64,000 nucleotides of DNA from Gorsachius magnificus (Eukaryota; Chordata; Aves; Pelecaniformes; Ardeidae), in assembly GCA_034008185.1 (NCBI GenBank), contig CM067084.1:12791385-12855384 (forward strand), written 5' to 3'. The notes below the pieces were generated by a model that made no database searches, was not told the origin of the DNA, and was given only the letters and a program-made list of their open reading frames with translations. How positions within the stretch are numbered: the first letter of the stretch is position 1; each line of letters starts with the position of its first letter. Positions 49,112-60,893 of the stretch are shown one piece after another. Position numbers and translations under genes: made by a program.

Positions 49112-52100
49112 GTGCAGGCATTCAGTTTGCAGCCAGTCTTCTGCAGTTCAGAGATCATAACGGAATCCCTAAAAATAATAGAGCAGAGCAAAAAAAGCGG
49201 TGCCTGATCCACAGGTTCTTCTGTACCCATTAGTTCTTTGGGGGAGTAGTTTAAATCTCTGTTAAAGTCCCAAGCATACCAGCTCTATGTCTGAGAGGAC
49301 TGGGAAGAGGTAAACAAAATGTAACACTTTTAGTAAAACAGTAGAAGGAGTAGAAATTAAGCATTTATTTCTGTATGCATGTGGGGGAACAGAAATTCAG
49401 AGATTGGCATGAAGAATGGGAAAAAAGGCTGTAGGAGCAGAGAAGCAGGGGGAATATGTTAGAGATAGGAAGGGCTATTTCAGGAATCTGTCTAGAAAGT
49501 GATCAGCAGATGGAAGGTTCACAACATCTGGCATTTAAAGAGAACGTCAATATTTAACAGGATTTCCTCTGTCTTCCAAAATATTGATTTTTGGAAATAA
49601 ACAGCCTTTAAAGGGCACATGCATACATATGAAAACACCTCAAAAGCAAGGTAGCTATGGTGCTGGGTCTTAGCACATCACACAGCTATTTCAAATGTGG
49701 CCACCACCTGCCCCAAGAGTAGATTTAAATCTTAAAGACTGGAAACTGAGGAACAGTTGTCCTCAGTTGATGGGGTCATATGATTTCCATGAGTCAATCT
49801 AACCTTAAAGTCCATCAGCAGTTCCCATGGGCCATGGCCAGAATATGCGTAATGTGCATAGGAAAATCCAGTACGGGGTTTGCCTGTCAGTGCTACAAGC
49901 AGAAAGCAGCCTCTCACATTCTCCACTTTAGATTTTAACACAGGTGAAACAAGCAGGACATCCTACATTTGTGTGCAGCTGAAAAGCGCGCCAGCCACAA
50001 CCACAGTATGCCAAGCAACAGGGCAGGAATGGGGCATACACCACTGCTCTTCTCTGCAGCACTCCTGTGCCTGTGTTTCTTACTTTTCCCCCATGAGACA
50101 GAAACAGAACAGAACTGCAAAAAGCTATTCTGCAGGAAAAGATGTATGTAGCATGGTCCATAGCTCATCTGTGCGTGTAAGAGCTCTCTAGGCTGTGTTG
50201 GTTTCTCTTCCTGAAAGTATTATATATTTAGAGACATAAAAATGAATATTTACCAGATCAAGTCCCAGAAAAAACAGGATACTTCTATCTACTCTTACAG
50301 GCATGTACATATTTCTATATGTACACATTTCTCAGATGTCAATGATTTTATAATATAGAGAAATATTTTAGGAAAAAGTTTCACTTTTAACAGAATAATG
50401 AATCTGGTCTCTCTAGTTTCCAAACAAGCCAAACTCTGTCCACTCAAGCCTGTTAAATCACTTATGGCTCTGATGAGGACTAACACTGTGTTCCCAAAAA
50501 TGAGTTCTAACGATCTATGCTGCTACCTTGGAAATTAATTATAAATACCTTTTAAAATAGAGTAGTGACATTTTAGTCCCACTCTTTGTCCATAGCAACT
50601 TTTAAATCAAGTGTTGTGTCCACATGCCAAGTCAGTGTGGCCAAAACCACCACATATGGATTAAGGTGGATGTTAAAGAGGGAGCAATATCTCAAAAATG
50701 CTTTCTCTTTCGGAAGGGGAATTTATTTTTCTACTCCTTTCCTTAGTTTGAAGTATATGCTTCTTCCAAATTGAAAAAACATGTTCATGGAAAAAAAATA
50801 TAATAGGAAACTTGGAGGAAGGAGCCGCAACAGGAGGTCATCATTAAAAAATTCTAAGTTTAGAGCTGTAGAAGGCCAAGAAGCATCATTCACCCCTTAC
50901 GCCCTGATAACAAACTTAGAGTTGTGAGTTGGAAAAATCTCAGTCATAAACAAATCGCAACATGTGCCTGAAAGGAAAGTTAAATGAAATCTGTTCCATG
51001 TAGCCAAAACTGTAAAGTAAATCCTAAACAATCGTGCCCCAAAAGAGTCAACAACCTTAGTCCAGATAAAAGCCAGCTTATTTTATACACTCTGAGAGCT
51101 ATTCAGATGTCCTAAATTCCATCTAAGCCCCTGAGCCTAGTGTTTCCTTTTCACTAAATGTTTTTGAAAGGCTGAAGCTAGCCAAGAGAAAACACCAAGC
51201 ACAAAGACTCATGTGCAGTTCTGGCCACATTAATAAGCTCTAGATGACAAAGGTCTTTTCCCTTCCAAATTTTTTCCCCTGAGTTAAGCTACCTTGCCGA
51301 AAGCCCCTACACCAAGAGGTTTGATATCTTTGCATGGAAAAGGAATTATTGAAAAATAGGAGGGTGGACATCGTCATCCCTCAAGATCTCAGGCTTTCCT
51401 TACAAAAAAAGGAAAGAAAACCTGGCAGAGGACAGTGTACAAAAGCCAGTAGCGTATAGTTCACTGGAGCGGGGGGTGCTGTTTATTCACAAGTTGCAAG
51501 CCCATATCCCCAGAAGAACTGCGTGACGAGGAGTACACGAACGGGAGCCAGCTGAAACGTTTCCTTCTACTTAGCAACTTATCTTCTATGTAATTGCTTT
51601 CATTTCAAAAATCTTTGAAAAGTGATGTGGAACTAACCCAGCAGCTGCTGAACACTGCTGCTCCGTACCTGGTTCATTGCACAGGCCGCCGTAGAAAGCA
51701 GCTGAGGAGGACTGGATGGTCTGCCTCCTCTCCTAAAAAAGTTACCGGCATCTGTCTGCACAACTAGCTGATCACTAGGAATGGTCCAGTATTGGGGACT
51801 GCTTTTGAAGATGACTTGGGCAAGCTACAAAACCTCACTACTGCTGCAGCCAAACAAACTATTTGTAAAATGCTGGACAAAGAATTTCTTTCTGACTTCT
51901 TTAAAAGTTTCTCAGCAGCTGGCCGTCTACAGAGCTGCTTACGCTGAAGACGTACGATTTCCTTCTATGCATTATATAACTTGGTTCTCTAAATTCAGCT
52001 GCCAGACAATTTATCTTAATTTATTATCTATTTTTATAGCGTTAAAACCAGCAACATAATCTTCAGGTTTATTAATCTGACGACATGTTCTGCTCTCCCT

Positions 52101-53902
52101 CTCCTCTCCTAATGACCTGGAGCTGTGAATAAGCTGTTGTTCTGACACCACTGGGGATGAATGGCCTGTTAGCATTCAAAGTTAGTGCAGGCACTGGTTT
52201 TTTGGCATCCCTGAATTTATGCCCATCTGTCAAAGTGGTTTTGTTCCCACTCAAAGTCATATGTCAGTTGCAAGAGAGTGCTGGCACCAGGTGTAAGCTT
52301 AGAGTAGATGCAGTTAGAGTGTTAAAGAAAAAAAAAGAAAATAAAAGAAAAAAGTTTTGCTTTGCAAGAAGCTTCTTCTGATAGCAAGTAATCAAAACAT
52401 ATGGAGATTACGGACTCAGATTTGTTGACACTTTGAGGCATTATGCCACAAACAAACACTTTTATCCTTAAAATGTTTCATTGCTGGGAATTTACATTTG
52501 AAAAGCCTAATTAAGGGACAATATCGTCCCCCAGAGAAAATAAGCAACCTCCACAAATTCAGTGGATATCCTTTGAAGTAAGCTGAAAAACTTACCCTTA
52601 CATAAGACTTCATTTTGTTAGTGGAGGACTGGTGTTTCTTGCTCCTTTAAATGAGTTACAGGCATTCAAACAGGCAGAGGCTAGGGAAAGCTGTCCTGTG
52701 AAGAAAGAAAAAGCAAGTTTTGCTTTTTGGGAACACTACTTTCTTTATTCTGTGCACATTTCCTGCTCAGGAGCAAAAGGTGGTTTACTTCTTTGACAAT
52801 TAACAAATTGAGACTTTTCTAAAACCGTGAACCACATTTAGAGATTAAGGACACGGGCATCTGTGTTAGATATCCCATAGCTTATGTATTTGTAAGGATG
52901 TCTAGGAGGTTTAGTCTAATAGGAAGCACCCAAGTCTGAGCTCTGACAGAACACTTATTTTTCTTCCTCTCAAGTTATTTGAGTAAGAAAACTTTCCTAC
53001 CACATTCTACATTCGGGGGACAGGCCTCTCTAGTGAGAGAAGGGTCACCCCTTAAACATGCTGAGAGAAAGTGGAGGAGAAACAGAAGGGCAATGGGACT
53101 TAGTTGAATGGGATCAGGAAATAAAAACTGGCAAGCATGAGGATAGCACCCTCTAGTCGTACCTTGGGTATGCTGAAAGGAGAAGGTGCTTTGTTCTGCC
53201 AAAAGGACACAGGAGTTCTAAACATGACCAGGTAACTTGGCTCCAGCAGCTGGACCCCTCATGACTGATGAAGCCCTGAAGCATGAGAGTGATATCCCTC
53301 ACAACTCATATGTGCCCAGTGGGCATTAGGTAGCGATAATTTAGGTAGCTGGCCTGGCAGAACTGATTTCACCTTTCTTCCCATCTGTGCTTACCAGAAC
53401 CTCCAGTTTCCTTACTCTGCTACAGCAAGCAGCAATAAAAACTATGTGGAGATGGCAGCACCTCAAAAGGTGTTATGCATTAGGCGGTTGGGAAGGTGAC
53501 CTGGTTCCCCACTGAACAGCCAGGTGTGATGCAGAAGTGTTAGAAAAGCCTCCCAGGACAACTCAGCAGAGGTCTGTGAAACAGCTCTGGCATAAAGCTG
53601 CTCTCTGGTGTGCAGGACGGACACACCTCAGGGGATCTGGAGGCACCCCCAGGGCTTACAGCCCAGACAGAGCCTGGGTGTCTTCACTGAGACATCCCTC
53701 AAGGACAATCTGTCTCAGCCAGCATGTGTTACTTGGACCTTGTAGGACATATATCATCGTTCTTTGTCTTGCAATAAACTGACCTAGGACTCTTTGCCAG
53801 TAAATTTTGGGAAAGGCAAAGACATATTGGAGGAGTGCTGTCTTTGCAGGGTGACGAATGGGTTAAAGCATCGCTTAGATATTGAACTATACTCTCAGTC
53901 AG
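49112..53902. other. Unique-looking DNA, no supported gene
   Basis: No gene or transposon is recognised. Nested short frames around 49880-50191 on both strands look like chance. An A-rich patch lies near 52325-52355. Confidence 0.5.
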
Positions 53903-53942
53903 GCAGCAGATCTAGATAGAAAGCAGCAGATCTAGATAGAAA
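53903..53942. repeat. 20-bp tandem duplication (2 copies)
   Basis: Two exact adjacent copies of the unit GCAGCAGATCTAGATAGAAA (53903-53922 and 53923-53942). Identity of the copies points to a recent slippage-type duplication. Confidence 0.9.
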
Positions 53943-56159
53943 ACGTCAGATTTGCAAGACAGCTTCGTGTATGAATAGGTACCAGGCATAAAAAAGGAGA
54001 CTCAATAAAACCTTGTGCTAAAGCTGTAGGGAAAAATATAACAAGCAAACATCTTTCTCCCCACATCAAGGTAACTTGTAAGCTAACGAGCCAGAAACAG
54101 ATGTTTGGTATCTTACTTTCAGAATCAGCAGCTCCCTAAAATGATTCCTGAGTTTTGTCATCTTTGGTGTGCTGCTCAAAGCCAACCGTTTAGAGACAGA
54201 AATAGTTCTGACAGCACTATGCTGGCTGGTGCTTCCAACTACACTCTCTCGCCTGCAATTAAAACATTATGCTTTATATCCTTGTGATAAAAAGGGATAA
54301 CATTTTTTTCTTAGCATCCAAATAGTTACTATATTCACACTTTTATGAGAGTTTTGGATATTGCTTAAAAAAAAAACAGGAAATGGAAAAAAGTAAATAA
54401 AAATAGAGGTGTTGAAATAGTCCCATAATGTGCCCCTTTCGTTCTCATGATGCTCAGTTGCTGAGGGTTGCCAAACCCTTTCAATTGCGCTAACACTAAT
54501 TAAAATCATATTAAGGTGCAATTCCCAACTGGAGCTCACATATTAAGTTGCCTTAACAAAAACGTGGGCAGACTACTCTGATGTTTGTTGGAAAGAAAGA
54601 TAGAGGGCAGAGAATGTAATTCCTTCACTCTAAGTGGGAGCATTTTGAGATGAAATAATACTAGCAGTACTCATTAAATTTCATAACAGAATGTTCTCAG
54701 CTCAAATATCCTCCTTAGCCCCTGATTTTATAACTGAGACAGGCAGAGCAAAACCACTATGAGACCAGATAAATATAAAAGTTTTACTTCTTTTAAATTG
54801 CTTTTTCCCTCTAGCATTGCTGCCCCAGACTCTCTGGATTCCTGAGGTTCAGATACACACCTACGTACCGCGCTTCTTGCACCAAAAGGGGAAGCCACTT
54901 TTACCTTCCAGATTCCTGCATTACCAGTTCTTAAACCAGCCTTGCAATTTGAATGTAGTTATCTCCTGGGTCCCTGTCCATCCATCCTTGATCCTGGTCC
55001 TTGTCCCCCACCAAAAAACCCTCCCATCCTCTGAGTTTTCAGAGAAGGTAGAACAGACATCTCTGTCTACTTTGCACATCAATTAGCTCTAATAAACTGG
55101 CATACAATTCTCAGGTTTGTCATAAAACCTTCAGAGAGGGAGGTTCAGGGCTAGACAGACCTTTTGTTTTTTATTGACCATATCCCCCCCTTTGAGAGTC
55201 CTCAGGTGCAAACACCAGATGCGTTCCCACCTTCTCTCCAGCAGGGTAACCCAGTAGGAAGGTTTGGAGCCTTCCTTTCCTCAAGCAACAGCACACGATT
55301 GCTTGCTTTGGGTATGCTAATATTTCCTGGGCCTCCTCCAAACTGTCTCCCTGCCCAGACAGATTGTTAATGACTGTTCCCAGGCCGGCCTAAGCCTTTA
55401 ACAGGTTGGTAACTCATTACGGGGAACAATGTCCTTTTTCCGAGGCAAGGAATCACTGCAGCATCAAAGTTCTGCCTTTCCATACATTAATTCTTGTATT
55501 TCATACAACGTGTTCATTGGCAACCACACCTAATACATACCTACATGACTAATGCATATGACTCACTAGTGAATACTGATTAAGATCAGACAGGGAGATT
55601 GGCAGACATTACAGGGTGATAAGAGATTTGGAATGACACCTGTCTAAATAAGGAAACAGGATCAGATCATTAACCTGCTATGATTTACAACAGATATTGT
55701 TGTGACCACCTGCACCGTGCTATTAGATTTTTTTTTTTTGGTTTTTGCATTATTTTTTCCTACAATATCAGACTTGCGCCTCGTTAACGCTATTTTACTC
55801 TCACTTTGGTTATTTCTTGCGGAGCCCTTCTCATGCTTGTTGCAGCTACCAACATAAAATTAAATTAAAAAACCCAGAAAACATATGGTTTGATATTTAG
55901 CCTGAAGGTTAGTAACACATTTCAACATATGGCCACAAACAATATAAACACATATGCAAACAAGACACTTTTCAGTGTATCCCATATTGCATATATATAT
56001 GTACACACACATACAAAATCAAAGGCTGTTGTGTTGTGAGATGAGGTAAAGATTGTCATCTTCTACATGAACAAGTTGGCACAACCTGGAATATAATTTC
56101 TTAGGCATCCAACTTAATGGGTATAACGTATTTTCACGTTGCTTTAACCATCACGATGC
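53943..56159. other. Unique-looking DNA, no supported gene
   Basis: No gene or transposon is recognised. It contains a TATATATGTACACACAC patch near 55990 and a T run near 55730. Confidence 0.5.
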
Positions 56160-56780
56160 CAGGCCCTACTACCTCTGCAGAAGTTTAGCTCCCTACACTC
56201 AGTGCCAGCTCGCTGCTAAGAGCTGGCATGAAGGAGGAGCTAGAAGGATCCTCAGCAAAGGCTCCCCTTGGGAGCAGCTTTCAAGCCGAAGGTCTTGTCC
56301 TTCACCCTTACCAGCACCTGGTCTTACACCTCCTTAACCCCAACCCTCACCCACTGACATGACTTTCTGGCTTGAGCTGGGACCTGCCTCATCACCATGG
56401 ACTTGCTGGGCAATTGTTGAACTGAGGCTGATCCCAGTCGCTCTCTCTGGGCCTGATCACGACCCTGACAGTGCTGACAACTTCAGGCCCCTGGGTGACA
56501 TGGCAATTACCCCTCGCCTGCCTGGCTGTTGCCCTCAGCGCCCAACTCACCCACCCTTGTGGAGCTGCCAGCTGTCATAGCTCACCCACGCTATTCTGCT
56601 ATCAGATTTGTTCCTTTTAAATAGCAGCTGCTCCTAGGATCCATCTAGGATCCTGACCGCACAGAGCTCCGCGTTACCATTGCCAGCAGCAATGGCATAC
56701 CGCACCATCCCACAATTAGCTGCCAAATGAGGGTGTCTATCTGAGAACCTCTCTACCTGCCGCTTGCTCTGTGCTCACTC
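56160..56780. other. GC-richer block, unassigned (possible old LTR or repeat)
   Basis: This block is clearly richer in C and G than its flanks. It carries degenerate recurrences of CCTGAC/CTGAC-type words (for example GACCCTGACAGTGCTGAC) and a direct repeat TAGGATCC-ATC-TAGGATCC. The composition shift suggests an inserted repeat such as an LTR remnant. However, no TG...CA ends, target-site duplication or family could be assigned. A 73-codon frame (56359-56580) is not convincing. Confidence 0.25.
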
Positions 56781-59700
56781 CACTTATTGCTTGTCCTTGG
56801 GAAGATCAAAGATTATTACATGCTTTGGAGCATAACCAGAACCTTAATTTTATTCCTGGTTCCTCATAATATTAAAAGTTTAAAGAAGGTGTTGATCCCA
56901 TGGCCCTTGCATATGTTAGCAGCAGAAGTTCCTTCCATGCGAATACAGAGAAAGCAGGTGTTTGGCAGTGAGCAGTTTTCCTCTCGTGTGCACTCGAGAA
57001 GACATAATGGCAGCACACATCAGCCTATTGATTGCGAATGCCAGCTATGGGGCTTACATGGAAACGCGTCTCAGCTCCCAACAGGTTAGGAGGAACATTA
57101 TGCAGCTGAAAGCCAACCCTCAGTCAAGTGATTCATAGACCAGTAAAAGAGGCTTTGTTATGTTTTTGCTCCCCTGAAACAGAATTACGTTTCATGGATG
57201 GTGAGATAGAGGAGAGCCTCTACAGAGTGCCTGTGGATGCCATCCACAGAATTCTAACGTATGCTAAGTTGAATCATTAATATTCATAGATCAGTATTAC
57301 TGCCAAGAGAAATAATTTTTACAACAAATCCAGCTTACGGCATTCTGAGCTGTCAAACCTCTACAGGATTTTGAAGCTCACAAGCTCCTTTTAAGCTCAA
57401 ACTCAATGCAGAAAACAAAACTATATTTTAACTTTAATGAAATTTCATTGTTCTACCTTTTTTGCTCCTTCTTCAGACACACTGATCCTGTGGATTCAGC
57501 TTCTCAATTTCTCCAGCTCACCATGAGTTTGAAGAGGTCAGCCACTACTAAAGCCATCAGGGAATATCCTTAGATGGTCCTTTCATAATTTCAAAGGATT
57601 TAAACAGATTTTTGGCAGGCAGAAATCACAGAGATTACTTTTAGAATATACTATTTTGTTCACTGCACTTCATTTTTAATAAAAACCTTTTTTTTTTTTT
57701 TTACTAGCAGAAATGTCTTGAACTAGGCGATCATTTCAGTGAAAAGACTTAAATCAGCTTTAGTCTAAGCCAGCATGTATTTATTAAGTTCTACTTTTAT
57801 CTAGTGAATTGTCTTTTGAGGCTACTTTGTTCTCTCCAGATGCCACTGTGATTTATTAGGCTGTTGTTCAAACCTGAGCAGCGGACGCTATAAAATATCA
57901 CAACATAAGTCACATGGTAGATTCCCTACATCCCAGCTGCCTGAAAGGAGCAGAGGTACCTATTACAACTGATGTCTCAAACCAGGCTGGATAAGTTCTT
58001 CCTTTCACCCAACACTTTTAATCCTGTTTTTATACCTTAAAAATTAAGGTTTTCTTAGATGGAGTTATCGTCATAGTATCAGAGCTATGGCAAATTGCAC
58101 TTCATGGTTATGGAAATCTCAGAAAATGTGCCTAAATTCAATCCTTGCATGTGGGTTTCTTTAGAATTAGATAGTAGGAAAGCTCTTTTCTGAAAATACA
58201 AATATATTTCAAAGAAAACCTTAGATGCCAGTTCTCATACAAAAATAATCTCTCAAAATAACCTGAGGTTCAAACACTTTCATGGCTAAGACAGAATTTG
58301 AAGATGAACAATCTTCAAGCACAACAGCCCCCTGAAACTAGAGATCCTTTATTTGTGTTCATCATCTGTATCAGACTTACTAGTGTGGGAGGATAAGAAT
58401 GTGGCCTTGAGTCAAAGCAGCTTCACTGACATGGCAATATTTTCATAATTGTTCTGGCTGTGAAACTAAACTGGAATGCCACTGATCTATTTTCTTTTGG
58501 GTTTACAAACCAGAGAGAGAGGATTCCATGCAAGCTCATTGCCTGATACGATTTTCAAGCAAATTGCAATTTGTAACAAAAGATTCTGGAGAACATCACA
58601 GGCATATTTGTGGCAGAGATTCATACTGCTGCAAATTCACGTGTTGTTTGTTCTGTAAAACAAACATAAATCAAGTAATGGTAGGTCACATTAATATTAC
58701 CTTAAAAACAAATTGTAAATAGCCATCATAATCCCCTGACTGTGTAGATTTGCATTTGTTCACTGCTTTGTACCATAATTTCCAACAGCAGAGCAGGTCT
58801 CCAAAAGCTGCTTTGACTCACCATCAGTAATACTGCTATGTTTTTCCTAGTCAATACATACTAGTTCTGTCTGCTTGGAACAAGTTTCTCTGTCCTGCTG
58901 AGACCTATATAGGAAAAAGTGCATGGGCTAAAGACACACTGCAGATTTTTATGCTTTGACTGCTTCTGTCTAATTCTCCTTTCCAAATCAACCCCTACAG
59001 TGCAACGTAGCACCGAGTGGCAATCCCCACACCATTTCTCAGCAACCTTATGCTGCAAAGGACGGTGCAGTATATTGCTGAGCATTAAATTGGGCCGCAG
59101 AAAACGACTACGTTAGCATAGCATCACATACAGGGTCAATCACCAAAGGCGTCACGATCTCAAGTAGCACTAAGCGGACCCAGATGTATTACCCCAGGTG
59201 CTGGACCTGTGCCAGGGCTGGAGAGCACATCCCCTCCTGGATGCAGCTGATAAAACCATGACCCCTGAAGCACTCCCATGTCCCGCTGCCCTGCCAACAG
59301 CATCCTTTCAATCAAAGTTAGGCCTGTAAAGCACACTGGTTAATTTATCAGGTTATTCTATCCCGTTCTTTCAATAGAAAAAGGTTGTGAAGCACCACAT
59401 CTGGCAAAACCCTCAAGGGTGAGGGACTGAGAAGCAGCCAAGGTAGAAATGTCTTCAGCTAACAGCTGTATCTGCAAGGAGATACAAGAACTATAGCACA
59501 GGTCCCAGTAGAATGAATACACTGTATGATGCAGATATATCTACATTACCTATTTTGCTGCAATAAACTCCTATATGCAAATATGTACATCTATCTATAT
59601 TATGTTCCTCAGGAATTAGTCTTTACTGTTCTTTATTAAAATGGCTTTGCATGTAAAAGCCAAGACTTCTACAAACACAGAAGTAATTAACATTACTGAT

Positions 59701-60853
59701 AATTTACTGTATGGCCTGCATTCTCTTCACGATTAGACTGTTAACTTCAATGTAAATGTCTATTTGTATTCTGCAAAAGATATTTTAATATTTGTGTTGT
59801 TTATAGCTGGAGTAGGGAAACAGTTTACGGAAAGCAATTTGTTCAATTTAATTCTTCAGTTGCCCATGAATACACCACACTCATCACTGGATTTATTTTG
59901 TGTTAAAAATCATAGCTGAAAAAGTGTTAGTATATAAATCTTGGTTATAAATACATTTCTAAGCACTTCATTACAGACAACTCATATTCTACAGTCTAGA
60001 ATTACTACACATGGCATTACTTCTGGATATCTTTCTATAGCTATTTTACATAACCAATCCAGCAGTTATGCAAGCATTTTTCTGGATAAATGTACTTTCC
60101 AGAACACATCTGTAAAGTGAATGCAAGCATACTCAAACATAAACTTTTTAGAAAATATTGTCCTAAAGACATACACATTGACATATATATTTCTCTTGAG
60201 AAAACACTGCACCATTTCCTACCTCATGTTCCATTTTTTTTATACTTGTTTTGCATATTCTGCACACAATCACAACAAAAAGAACAGAGTGACAATCAAG
60301 ACACAGGAATACATCGCTCAAGAGACTGTCAGAGATCAAGTTATGTTGAGTGGAAAAACTTATTTATACATACTGTCACTCTTAATGAGAGGAAAAGACT
60401 CCACCAATGTCTTTCGACAAAAGAATTTAAGTGGCTCCTCCACGAATGGAACAGTTCAGAGCCACTCTTTGGGATAATACAAAGGGGCAAGAGTTTATGT
60501 GGTACTCAGTGCCTAATCTTTCCTTCTGCTCTCAAAGTGGCAGTGATTTCAAAAAACATGAGCTAGAATAAATGACGCATCTAATGAGGACCAAATTCCT
60601 AGAAAAACCACAACCTGTGTGAAGTTATAACTGAAAATTTTGTCCATAGGTAATTTGTAGTCTAAAAGTGCATAAAAATCATAGACAATTTTTCCCACTA
60701 ATGAGGCCCACATGGCAGGATTTGCCAGATCAGAAATAGGCATCTACATCACAAAAATCCAGATCCGAGATGCTTTCCCTGAGATATCTCAACATACTCC
60801 ATATGGAGATAAGGAGGCACTAGATGGACTACACACATCTCGCCCTAAAGTGA
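56781..60853. other. Unique-looking DNA, no supported gene
   Basis: No gene or transposon is recognised. A T run lies at 57688-57702. The longest frame, 60090-60566, is listed separately. Confidence 0.5.
60090..60566 (+). other. 158-codon open frame of unknown status
   Basis: This is the longest open frame in the window outside CR1 and antisense CR1. It begins MYFPEHICKVNAS, has a hydrophobic stretch FLPHVPFFLYLFCIFC at about residues 43-58, and then a more polar, basic part. A second plus-strand frame (60121-60477) is open in another register over most of the same DNA, which argues that local composition rather than selection keeps it open. There is no recognised family, no splice sites were checked convincingly, and no promoter is evident. 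Confidence 0.12.
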
Positions 60854-60893
60854 GATGCATCTAAAACAAGTCAGATGCATCTAAAACAAGTCA
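60854..60893. repeat. 20-bp tandem duplication (2 copies plus partial)
   Basis: Two exact adjacent copies of GATGCATCTAAAACAAGTCA (60854-60873 and 60874-60893), followed by the first bases of a third (GATG). It looks like a recent local duplication. Confidence 0.9.
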
